Origin: Bacteroidales bacterium UBA5621
Lineage (GTDB): Bacteria; Bacteroidota; Bacteroidia; Bacteroidales; VadinHA17
NCBI GenBank assembly: GCA_002424525.1
Contig: DIKJ01000083.1
Location: 1-10,711, forward strand
Direction: 5' to 3'
DNA length: 10,711 bases
The position numbers were made by a program, and so were the translations under genes. Every line of letters begins with the position of its first letter. The stretch's first letter is position 1. Below are positions 1 to 5,286 of this stretch, piece after piece. The notes under the pieces were generated by a model. It saw only the letters and a list, made by a program, of their open reading frames with translations, was not told the origin of the DNA and searched no databases.

Positions 1-76
1 CTTCCCCCTGGCATAATATTTGATGTTGAAGTAAGGTTATACATCTTTTCTTTTCGTCGCACCTGACTAACGGATT

Positions 77-1486
77 ATGAATACACTATCCAGATCCATA
101 CTGATCGCTCTGATCTTCTCCGTTTTATTTGGTTTTTCAGCTTGTGAAAAGCTAAAGGATAATCCTGGAAAAGGAAGGGCAGAATTCTCTATTGACCTCC
201 CTGAAGGGACAGGCATGTCAAAGTCGGCCGACAGCGCCGATATCGGGATTGTCTCATATCATTTACTGATCTCCATTGAAGATATGAACGGCAATGCGGT
301 TATGAGCGATACTCTGATACCCCTCTATGCATTCGGCACGGGATTTATAAGCGGGAACATAGAGTTGGTTGCCGGGGATTATAACCTCTGCAAATTCATG
401 GTGATCAACCCATCGGGAGAGGTTCTGTTTGCTGTTCCCGTAACAGGTTCTCCTCTCTCATATCTTGTCAACAGACCGCTCCCTCTGGTCTTCACTATCA
501 GTCCCTCGCGGCTTACCAGGATTGTACCTGAGGCTCTGGTCGTCGGGAACCAGTCACCCGGACAGTTCGGTTATGCCAGCTTTGGCCTGCAGATCATTAA
601 ACCTTTGCATTTCTGGACTGTGTGTGTCCTCGATCCGGGAGATCCGCTGATAATGGCTCCGATCCAGCTTACCACAGCAAAATTAACGGTCCATGTCCCG
701 GATGGCTGGACATATTCGTTCAGGCTGGAGGCTGGCATTAATCATCTGATCGTCCGCGGTGGATATCCTTACTACTATTTTGTACTTGAGAAAGAGGGGT
801 ATATGCCTCAGAAAATGATTTTCAGTGCAAGGGAATTGCTTTCAAGGACAAAGGAAGATCCTCTTGTGCTAAAGATCCCCTGGGGCAGTAACGAATGGAA
901 GATGCTGGTTCTTCAGCCTGGGCCTGATGACGGCATTGACGCTATGATATCCAATCTGCAGCCCGATGTGAATTTCGGGGATCACAAATATTTTGAGGCC
1001 ACATTTCTTTCTGAGCCTGTACTGACTGTTATGCGCTCCAACAGGAGTTTAATAAGATTTGATCTTAACCAGGTTCCGAAGTCGGCTCAGATCAGGAAAG
1101 TAACCCTTCAGCTTTTCTATGATCTCCCGATACCCTTTGATCCGTCATATCTTAGTGATATTGACCCTTCGACCGGTCTTGCAAGGGTTGGAGGTGTGTT
1201 ACAGCAGATTGTTGAACCTTGGGAAGAGCATAAGGTAACATGGAACAACCAGCCCGAAACTATTGAGGCGAATCAGGTTTTTATTTCACCGTTTAATCTG
1301 AATGTGAATTTCATCACAGTTGACGTGACTCGGCTTTTCGTGCCCTTCCAGGAGATAGCCGCGCCAAACTATGGTATTTTCTTCAAGCTGTGGCCCTCTG
1401 ATATGTTTCCGGGTTTCCGGTTTGTTTCAGGCGATTACCCCGAAGCAAGGATGAGGCCGAAGCTGACGGTCTATTACACTCTGTAA
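77..1486 (+). CDS. Outer-membrane/surface lipoprotein with C-terminal DNRLRE domain
   Basis: A 469-residue exported lipoprotein of unknown substrate. Residues 1-22 form a basic-then-hydrophobic signal peptide ending in a lipobox FSAC with Cys23 as the lipidation site. Residues about 34-270 are beta-rich and I do not recognise a family there. Residues about 280-469 look like a DNRLRE domain (carbohydrate-binding-like module seen in secreted proteins): LQPGPDDGIDA opening, RSLIRFDL core strand, VEPWEEHKVTWNNQP in the middle, VDVTRLF and a closing RPKLTVYYTL. The start at 77 gives the signal peptide directly. It ends about 100 bp before the tRNA gene and has no evident partner, so it is probably the conserved chromosomal flank rather than part of the mosaic to its right. 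Family assignment of the C-terminus is from pattern recognition; the binding target is unknown. Confidence 0.85.
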   Translation: MNTLSRSILIALIFSVLFGFSACEKLKDNPGKGRAEFSIDLPEGTGMSKSADSADIGIVSYHLLISIEDMNGNAVMSDTLIPLYAFGTGFISGNIELVAGDYNLCKFMVINPSGEVLFAVPVTGSPLSYLVNRPLPLVFTISPSRLTRIVPEALVVGNQSPGQFGYASFGLQIIKPLHFWTVCVLDPGDPLIMAPIQLTTAKLTVHVPDGWTYSFRLEAGINHLIVRGGYPYYYFVLEKEGYMPQKMIFSARELLSRTKEDPLVLKIPWGSNEWKMLVLQPGPDDGIDAMISNLQPDVNFGDHKYFEATFLSEPVLTVMRSNRSLIRFDLNQVPKSAQIRKVTLQLFYDLPIPFDPSYLSDIDPSTGLARVGGVLQQIVEPWEEHKVTWNNQPETIEANQVFISPFNLNVNFITVDVTRLFVPFQEIAAPNYGIFFKLWPSDMFPGFRFVSGDYPEARMRPKLTVYYTL

Positions 1487-1495
1487 TAAAAATCT

Positions 1496-1543
1496 GTCTT
1501 GCAGGGCTCAGGTCTTGCAGGTCTTGCAAGTCTTGCAGGTCTT
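1496..1543. repeat. Short tandem repeat of the 9-mer GTCTTGCAG
   Basis: Four copies of GTCTTGCAG or GTCTTGCAA: 1496-1504, then three in direct tandem at 1512-1520, 1521-1529 and 1530-1538, followed by a partial GTCTT. The array ends right at the -33 box of the tRNA-Gln promoter, so copy-number change would alter the DNA just upstream of that promoter. No function is evident. Confidence 0.75.
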
Positions 1544-1574
1544 TTTGTATTTTTCAGTATTTGCTATATATTTG
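1544..1574 (+). promoter_or_regulatory. Bacteroidetes-type promoter of tRNA-Gln
   Basis: TTTG at 1544-1547, a 19-nt spacer, then TATATTTG at 1567-1574 fit the Bacteroidetes housekeeping sigma consensus (TTTG, 19-21 nt, TAnnTTTG) exactly. Transcription would begin near 1581, a few bases before the mature tRNA 5' end at 1587. Confidence 0.8.
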
Positions 1575-1586
1575 CACCCTCCAAAC

Positions 1587-1662
1587 TGCTCCGTGGTGTA
1601 ATTGGTAACACGTCTGACTCTGGATCAGAAAAGTTCAGGTTCGAGCCCTGACGGAGCAACCA
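1587..1662 (+). tRNA. tRNA-Gln (anticodon CTG), CCA encoded
   Basis: A complete cloverleaf. Acceptor stem 1587-1593 pairs with 1652-1658 at all seven positions, starting with the U1-A72 pair typical of tRNA-Gln. The D stem is 1596-1599 with 1608-1611; the anticodon stem is 1613-1617 with 1625-1629 around the loop CTCTGGA, giving anticodon CTG at 1620-1622; the variable loop has 5 nt; the T stem is 1635-1639 with 1647-1651 around TTCGAGC. The discriminator is A1659 and CCA is encoded at 1660-1662. It reads CAG codons. Its 3' part recurs at 4114-4159 and 7751-7810, which suggests it serves as an integration or recombination site. Confidence 0.96.
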
Positions 1663-1664
1663 CC

Positions 1665-1690
1665 AGGCCGGTATCTTTAGCCGGTTTTTT
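1665..1690 (+). terminator. Rho-independent terminator of tRNA-Gln
   Basis: CCGG at 1668-1671 pairs with CCGG at 1681-1684 across a short loop, extended by G-U and A-U pairs into the six-T run 1685-1690. The stem is weaker than in the diverged copy at 7777-7801, where a T-to-C difference makes a full CCGGC/GCCGG stem. Confidence 0.6.
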
Positions 1691-1714
1691 ATTTTGCACT
1701 CACTCTCGCACTCA

Positions 1715-1790
1715 CACTCACACTTGTAGGTCATGAGGTCTTTTTTGTGACTGCATGACCGCACGATTGCACAACATTTCTTGCCAGGTT
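1715..1790. repeat. Long direct repeat downstream of tRNA-Gln, copy 1 (partner 4224-4299)
   Basis: This 76-bp segment recurs at 4224-4299 with only two differences (1750 A/G and 1773 A/G). It contains a 7-bp inverted repeat GGTCATG (1729-1735) and CATGACC (1754-1760). It is preceded by a degenerate microsatellite of CACTC and TCGCAC units (1696-1720) that is also present, rearranged, before copy 2. With the tRNA 3' copy at 4114-4159 it shows that the whole stretch after the tRNA was duplicated. No coding potential is evident here. Confidence 0.85.
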
Positions 1791-1846
1791 CTTGCCAGGT
1801 TTTAGAGTGTTTGTATGACTTATCCCTTTAGTCTTTGTCTAAGATC

Positions 1847-1862
1847 GGTGGTAATTAACACC
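1847..1862. other. Small hairpin GGTGGT...AACACC in the leader of TIR copy A
   Basis: GGTG at 1847-1850 pairs with CACC at 1859-1862, and inner pair T1852-A1857 is kept, with one G-A mismatch. The equivalent place after the second tRNA fragment (4341-4356) holds a perfect GGTGGC/GCCACC version; the inner pair has changed from T-A to C-G on both sides. This suggests the hairpin is maintained. Function unknown. Confidence 0.4.
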
Positions 1863-1908
1863 ATCCTTATCACATCCTGTTTGTTCATCACCTTCTCGCA
1901 AAATAAAA

Positions 1909-1939
1909 TTGACTTTGGTATAAACAAGGTGTAAATCTG
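1909..1939 (+). promoter_or_regulatory. Conserved promoter block of the TIR cassette, copy A
   Basis: TTGA (1909-1912), 19 nt, then TAAATCTG (1932-1939), inside a block nearly identical to those at 5237-5267 and 9046-9076. Spacing matches Bacteroidetes promoters although the boxes are imperfect. Here it stands before a TIR remnant and is the only clear promoter upstream of the serine hydrolase at 2208, so it may now drive that gene. Confidence 0.5.
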
Positions 1940-1962
1940 ATAATGAATCAAATGTAATTCTT

Positions 1963-2193
1963 ATGTCAAGCTTCATTGAAGGATATAATTACGACATCTT
2001 CATAAGCTACCGCCAAAAAAAGAAAGAAAGGGAGACAAGGAGCCTCGCAATGCGGGGCGACGAAGTTCCGCGAAGCCTTGACGAAGCGGGGATAATTGAT
2101 ATTGAAATTTATTGGCAGGATACGCAACAACCTGCAAAATTTCAAGTCATTGAAACAGGTATGAAAAAATTAATTCACCGGATGAAATCGTAA
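1963..2193 (+). pseudogene. Remnant of a TIR-domain gene (copy A), cut after about 19 codons
   Basis: The first codons encode MSSFIEGYNYDIFISYRQK, the same opening as the full TIR proteins at 5287 and 9096; 28 bp (1976-2003) are identical in all three copies. Homology then stops at a purine-rich tract and continues into a REP-like palindrome (2032-2073) and about 95 bp of unrecognised sequence. The open frame runs 76 codons to a TAA at 2191-2193, but everything after residue 19 is unlike the TIR family and low in plausibility as a folded protein. It keeps the cassette promoter and start codon, and ends 14 bp before the serine hydrolase start. I read it as the 5' stump of a deleted TIR-TolB-like-TPR gene; a small functional peptide is not excluded. 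Confidence 0.75.
2032..2073. repeat. REP-like palindromic repeat inside the TIR remnant
   Basis: This 42-bp stretch matches 7822-7863 at 33 of 42 positions. Its core is a 7-bp stem, 2042-2048 with 2052-2058, around a 3-nt loop. Three stem pairs differ between the two copies yet remain paired (G-C versus A-T, C-G versus T-A, U-G versus C-G). It sits exactly where TIR homology is lost, so its insertion, or recombination at it, probably broke the gene. Confidence 0.65.
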
Positions 2194-2207
2194 ATAAAAT
2201 TTAAAAA

Positions 2208-3473
2208 ATGAAGAAGTATCTTCTTTTCCTTTTAATTTTTACCGTTCAGACCACATTCTCCCTGGAGGCACAGACAAAAAAATATCCGGCCGATATTGAA
2301 GAAAGAATCCGACAGGTTGAGAATAACCTTGCAGGTCGGACGCAGACAGGTGAAAACGATACCTGGACCCTGACCGAAAGGATGAAAAGATATAATATAA
2401 ATGGTGTCAGCATTGCTGTAATCCATAATTATCAGATTGAATGGGCCAGAGGATATGGCTTTGCCGATGTTTCAGAAAAGCGTCCAGTGACAGAAAAAAC
2501 ACTCTTTCAGGCAGCTTCAATCAGTAAATCCCTGAACAGTGTCGGAGTTTTAAAGCTGGCACAGGAAAAAAGAATCGATCTGAATAGCGACATCAATAAA
2601 TACCTTGTAACCTGGAAGTTCCCTTATGACGAAAAATCCAATAATATTGTTATTAATGTAGCCAACCTGTTAAGTCATACTGGAGGATTGACAGTCTCTG
2701 GTTTCCCCGGATATGCAAAAGGCCAGATTCTTCCGTCCATACAACAGATCCTCGATGGACTAAAGCCTTCAAATACAGAGCCGGTCAGGTCGTCAATTGA
2801 GCCAGGGAAAAGGGTTATTTATTCGGGGGGAGGGGTAACTATTTCACAATTGATTGTTATGGATATTACTAATCAACCATATGATATCTTTATGAAGGAG
2901 AATGTCCTGGACCAGCTTGGAATGTCGAGCAGCTCATTTTCTCAACCTCCTCCGGATCCTATGCAGAAGTTTCTTGCTACAGGCTATAAGGCAGATGGAA
3001 GGGAAGTCCCAGGCAAGTATCATATTTACCCCGAGCAGGCTGCTGCAGGATTATGGACAAATCCCAGTGACCTTTGCAGGTATATTATTGATACTCAGCT
3101 CTCATACAATGGAGTTTTAAGTATAGTGCTTACCCTCGAGATGTCCAGGTTAAGACTGACCACTGTAATGGAGGATGCAGCACTTGGCGTATTTGTTAAT
3201 TCAAGAGTTACCGGTTCGTTTAAGTACTTTAATCATAATGGAGGGAATGAAGGATTTTGTTGTACAGCAATCGGCTGCCTCAATGCGGGAGAAGGGGTTG
3301 TAATTATGACAAATACCGATCACGACAATAACTCCATACTGGAAGAAATAGCCAATAGCGTCGCAATTGTTTATAAGTGGAAGGATTATTATCTCCCGGA
3401 AATAAAAAAAGAAGTTAATGCAAAAGCTCTTGACATTGACCACTCTTCGCCGGAGTATTTTGACTATTTCTGA
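2208..3473 (+). CDS. Exported serine hydrolase, beta-lactamase class C / S12 (PF00144) family
   Basis: A 421-residue protein with a signal peptide at about 1-21, so periplasmic or secreted. The family covers class C beta-lactamases, penicillin-binding proteins, D-aminopeptidases and esterases, which use a Ser nucleophile activated by Lys. Motifs in order: SxxK at S104-I-S-K107 (context FQAASISKS), LLSHTGGL at about 153-161, the YxN-equivalent Y205-S-G followed by GG, and the KTG-equivalent H343-N-G345. The YSGGG and HxG variants are usual for hydrolase-type members rather than true beta-lactamases, so antibiotic resistance should not be assumed. The protein ends at ...EYFDYF shortly after the catalytic domain, without the extra C-terminal domain many relatives carry. 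The ATG at 2208 follows the TIR remnant by 14 bp and no separate promoter is visible. The true substrate cannot be told from sequence. Confidence 0.85.
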   Translation: MKKYLLFLLIFTVQTTFSLEAQTKKYPADIEERIRQVENNLAGRTQTGENDTWTLTERMKRYNINGVSIAVIHNYQIEWARGYGFADVSEKRPVTEKTLFQAASISKSLNSVGVLKLAQEKRIDLNSDINKYLVTWKFPYDEKSNNIVINVANLLSHTGGLTVSGFPGYAKGQILPSIQQILDGLKPSNTEPVRSSIEPGKRVIYSGGGVTISQLIVMDITNQPYDIFMKENVLDQLGMSSSSFSQPPPDPMQKFLATGYKADGREVPGKYHIYPEQAAAGLWTNPSDLCRYIIDTQLSYNGVLSIVLTLEMSRLRLTTVMEDAALGVFVNSRVTGSFKYFNHNGGNEGFCCTAIGCLNAGEGVVIMTNTDHDNNSILEEIANSVAIVYKWKDYYLPEIKKEVNAKALDIDHSSPEYFDYF

Positions 3474-3484
3474 CCAGGGTTAAT

Positions 3485-3652
3485 TCAGTTTTTTTCGTGA
3501 TCCCCCGGGCCAGGCAACCAGGTGGTTGATAAAACTTCTTGTATGCAAATTGTGAAATCAAGATTTTTTATATGCAAGTCAACCTCATTAAATGTATCTC
3601 TTGCTTTTGTAATCCTGTATTTTACTAATTCCCGCCGCTCTTCCTGATTCAT
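3485..3652 (-). pseudogene. Truncated HEPN-domain gene, partner of the MNT at 3649-3966
   Basis: Reading leftwards, ATG at 3652-3650 overlaps the TGA of the MNT gene in an ATGA arrangement, just as in the intact pair at 4730. The 55-residue product opens MNQEERRELVKYRITKARDT, which is typical of the first helix of small HEPN proteins of this class. Homology fades after about residue 33 (FNEVDLHIKNLDF), and the rest (…STTWLPGPGDHEKN) looks unrelated, ending at TGA 3487-3485. A normal HEPN protein is about 120-140 residues, so the four-helix bundle and any RNase active site are missing. The toxin of this pair is presumably dead. Confidence 0.7.
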
Positions 3653-3966
3653 AATATTTTACCCTCCCTGGCAACATTTTCATAAAATGGGGTAATCCTA
3701 TGATTCATTTCCCAATCCTTCCTGGAAAAAATCAAGGGACTTATTATAGTTCCTGTTTCAAATTCAATATCATATAATGGGTATTTTATTCTTTTTTGGT
3801 CAAATCGGGTAACTTTATCTTTATCTACAAGAACTAATAGATCTAAATCAGAATCCTCTCTGTAATCACCTCTGGCATACGAACCATACAAAATGAGTAT
3901 TGCATTTGGTTCTGTGCTATTTACAGATTTTTTAATCAACTGTAATATGTAGTTCTTATCTTTCAT
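3649..3966 (-). CDS. Minimal nucleotidyltransferase (MNT, antitoxin-type)
   Basis: A 105-residue protein of the DNA polymerase beta-like nucleotidyltransferase fold (PF01909). The signature is G28-S-Y-A-R-G33 followed by D40-L-D42, with E68 or E70 as the candidate third acidic ligand for metal. In characterised MNT/HEPN pairs (MntA-HepT), this protein neutralises the HEPN RNase toxin by adding AMP to it. Here the downstream partner is truncated (3485-3652), so this may be an orphan antitoxin. A TAAATTTG sequence (minus strand, about 3971-3978) resembles a -7 box only 4 nt from the ATG, without a clear -33 box; if real, the transcript would be almost leaderless. Confidence 0.85.
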   Translation of the reverse strand: MKDKNYILQLIKKSVNSTEPNAILILYGSYARGDYREDSDLDLLVLVDKDKVTRFDQKRIKYPLYDIEFETGTIISPLIFSRKDWEMNHRITPFYENVAREGKIL

Positions 3967-4113
3967 GCAACAAATTTACAATTTTCCGAGGTATCATTTG
4001 AATTATTCTCTTCAAATACTGATAACTGAGAAATCAATCAAGGTCTGAAATAAGAAAACTTGCCAGGTTTTGGGGAATTCAATGTGTTAAGACAAGATTA
4101 GTATATTTTGTGA

Positions 4114-4159
4114 TGACTCTGGATCAGAAAAGTTCAGGTTCGAGCCCTGACGGAGCAAC
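4114..4159 (+). repeat. Exact 46-bp copy of the 3' part of tRNA-Gln
   Basis: Identical to 1615-1660, that is from the anticodon stem, through the anticodon and T arm, to the first C after the discriminator base. The 5' half of the tRNA is absent, so it cannot be a functional tRNA. Exact identity ends at 4160, where the sequence turns into a different terminator. Such a 3' duplication is the usual footprint of an element that integrates at a tRNA gene, which makes this a candidate att site. Confidence 0.85.
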
Positions 4160-4207
4160 AAAAAGAGTGAGAGTGAGAGCGGGAGCGAACGCCTCACTCT
4201 TTTTGTT
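4157..4207 (+). terminator. Strong inverted repeat / terminator after the tRNA-Gln fragment
   Basis: AACAAAAAGAGTGAG (4157-4171) is perfectly complementary to CTCACTCTTTTTGTT (4193-4207): 15 bp, with a purine-rich 21-nt loop and a T-run in the 3' arm. Arms are A-rich on the left and T-rich on the right, so it may terminate in both directions, separating the minus-strand MNT promoter region from the plus-strand pair. It replaces the native terminator found after the intact tRNA. Confidence 0.6.
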
Positions 4208-4223
4208 CTCGCACTCACTCTCG

Positions 4224-4299
4224 CACTCACACTTGTAGGTCATGAGGTCTTTTTTGTGGCTGCATGACCGCACGATTGCACGACATTTCTTGCCAGGTT
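4224..4299. repeat. Long direct repeat downstream of tRNA-Gln fragment, copy 2
   Basis: Copy of 1715-1790 with two mismatches in 76 bp. It is preceded by CACTC and TCGCAC microsatellite units (4208-4230) and holds the same GGTCATG/CATGACC inverted repeat. With the neighbouring tRNA copy and the hairpin at 4341-4356 it accounts for most of the non-coding DNA between the two divergent MNT genes; the rest of 3967-4113 shows nothing I recognise. Confidence 0.85.
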
Positions 4300-4319
4300 T
4301 TTGGTGGTTTTGATGATCT

Positions 4320-4333
4320 GTTCAAATTTGAAC
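4320..4333. promoter_or_regulatory. Perfect 14-bp palindrome GTTCAAATTTGAAC
   Basis: A gap-free palindrome about 35 bp upstream of the candidate -33 box of the MNT/HEPN operon. It is absent from the equivalent stretch upstream of TIR copy A. Perfect palindromes of this size can be dimer-binding operators, but nothing else supports that here. Confidence 0.3.
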
Positions 4334-4340
4334 GAAGGTC

Positions 4341-4356
4341 GGTGGCAGTTGCCACC
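4341..4356. other. Hairpin GGTGGC-AGTT-GCCACC upstream of the MNT/HEPN pair
   Basis: A perfect 6-bp stem with a 4-nt loop. It is the counterpart of 1847-1862, with a compensatory change at the sixth stem position. It lies just before the promoter of the MNT gene. Its role is unknown. Confidence 0.45.
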
Positions 4357-4364
4357 ATTCTTCT

Positions 4365-4396
4365 ACTGGTTCAGAAAATAAATAATTCTATCTTTG
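4365..4396 (+). promoter_or_regulatory. Candidate promoter of the MNT/HEPN operon
   Basis: TATCTTTG at 4389-4396 matches the TAnnTTTG -7 consensus exactly. ACTG at 4365-4368, 20 nt upstream, is a partial -33 box. The start codon is at 4416, leaving a leader of roughly 13 nt. Confidence 0.55.
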
Positions 4397-4415
4397 TAAT
4401 CATATTAGCGAGCAT

Positions 4416-4733
4416 ATGAAAAATATCAATCATATAATTGAAATAATTAAAAATACTGCTCACCTATACCTTCCTGATGCTGAAGTACTTCTCTTTGGAT
4501 CTCATGCAAGAAATGAAGCATCTACGGAAAGTGATTATGATATTCTCCTGATTACAAAAACAAAACTTTCACCTAAGGAGAAGCTGCCAATCAGAACCAA
4601 AATCAGAAAATCACTATTATTGATCGGCATTCGTTCTGACATTTTGATACAGAGCAAATCAGAGGTAGACAAAAAGAAAAAACTACCCGGACATATAGTA
4701 AGGAAAATACTAAAAGAAGCCATACTATTATGA
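4416..4733 (+). CDS. Minimal nucleotidyltransferase (MNT), putative antitoxin of the HEPN pair
   Basis: A 105-residue PF01909-type nucleotidyltransferase. G28-S-H-A-R32 is followed by N33 instead of the usual Gly, then D40-Y-D42, and D75 in IRSDILI as the probable third metal-binding acid. All catalytic acids seem present, so AMP transfer onto the HEPN partner, as shown for MntA-HepT, is plausible. Its TGA overlaps the ATG of the HEPN gene (ATGA at 4730-4733), so the two are translationally coupled. It is not a close duplicate of the MNT at 3649-3966: apart from the motif region and equal length they differ throughout, so the two modules probably arrived separately. Confidence 0.88.
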   Translation: MKNINHIIEIIKNTAHLYLPDAEVLLFGSHARNEASTESDYDILLITKTKLSPKEKLPIRTKIRKSLLLIGIRSDILIQSKSEVDKKKKLPGHIVRKILKEAILL

Positions 4734-5122
4734 CAAAAGACCAGAATGACTATTTGAAAACATGGCTTTTCCGTGCAAATGAAGATATTGCGGTCATAGA
4801 AAAACTTTTTGAGTCAGAACCTGAATTATATGCCAGTACTATCTGTTTCCATGCACAACAAGCGGTTGAAAAATTCCTTAAAGCATTCCTTGTCTTTCAT
4901 AATATAGATTTTCCAAGAACCCATGATTTGGATTACTTGCTTATGGAGTGTAAAAAGATTGATGTCAGGAATTTCGATATTGATCTTGGTAGTTTAACTG
5001 ACTTTGGTGTAAGTATAAGGTATCCGGATGACTTTTACCTGCCTGACAAAGAAGAGACTGCTCAATACCGGGGCATTGCACTTAAAGTAAAAATAGTTAT
5101 AGAGAATATTATAAAAATCTAA
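4730..5122 (+). CDS. HEPN-domain protein, putative toxin partner of the MNT
   Basis: A 130-residue all-helical HEPN protein (PF05168 type). Recognisable parts: helix 1 with LKTWLFRANEDI (about 9-20), the core FHAQQAVEKFLKAFL (40-54), FPRTHDLDYLL (61-71) and RYPDDFY (97-103). HEPN proteins paired with MNTs are often RNases carrying an R-x4-6-H motif; I do not see a clean one here, which is common in this FHAQQA subgroup, so RNase activity is uncertain. It is the second gene of the ATGA-coupled operon and ends 164 bp before the TIR gene, which has its own promoter. Confidence 0.85.
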   Translation: MTKDQNDYLKTWLFRANEDIAVIEKLFESEPELYASTICFHAQQAVEKFLKAFLVFHNIDFPRTHDLDYLLMECKKIDVRNFDIDLGSLTDFGVSIRYPDDFYLPDKEETAQYRGIALKVKIVIENIIKI

Positions 5123-5236
5123 GATCACTCTGTTTAAGAATCTCAGGTAAATAATCCTATTAATTACTGAACAATTCTAAAAATCTATGTTCAGAACGAT
5201 CTTTGAATCTAATACCCTCTCCCAAATCAAAAAAAC

Positions 5237-5267
5237 TTGACTTTGGTCTGAACAAGGTTTAACTTGC
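5237..5267 (+). promoter_or_regulatory. Conserved promoter block of the TIR cassette, copy B
   Basis: TTGA (5237-5240), 19 nt containing CTTTGGT and AACAAGG, then TAACTTGC (5260-5267), followed by ATAATGAAATATACCTCAG up to the ATG at 5287. The same block with the same spacing lies before copies A and C. No Shine-Dalgarno sequence is apparent. Confidence 0.55.
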
Positions 5268-5286
5268 ATAATGAAATATACCTCAG

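Noticed and set aside
1696..1725. CRISPR-like array of CACTC/TCGCAC units (also 4208-4233)
   Set aside because: The units are 5-6 bp with no spacers; this is a degenerate microsatellite.
1564..1764. Minus-strand 66-codon frame
   Set aside because: It is antisense to the tRNA and its terminator, and part of it is a translated microsatellite (CECECESEC).
2208..3473. True antibiotic beta-lactamase
   Set aside because: The YSGGG and HNG motif variants are those of general S12 hydrolases, and nothing else points to resistance.
4114..4159. Second tRNA-Gln gene
   Set aside because: Only the anticodon stem 3' portion, T arm and 3' acceptor strand are present; there is no D arm or 5' acceptor strand, so no cloverleaf can form.
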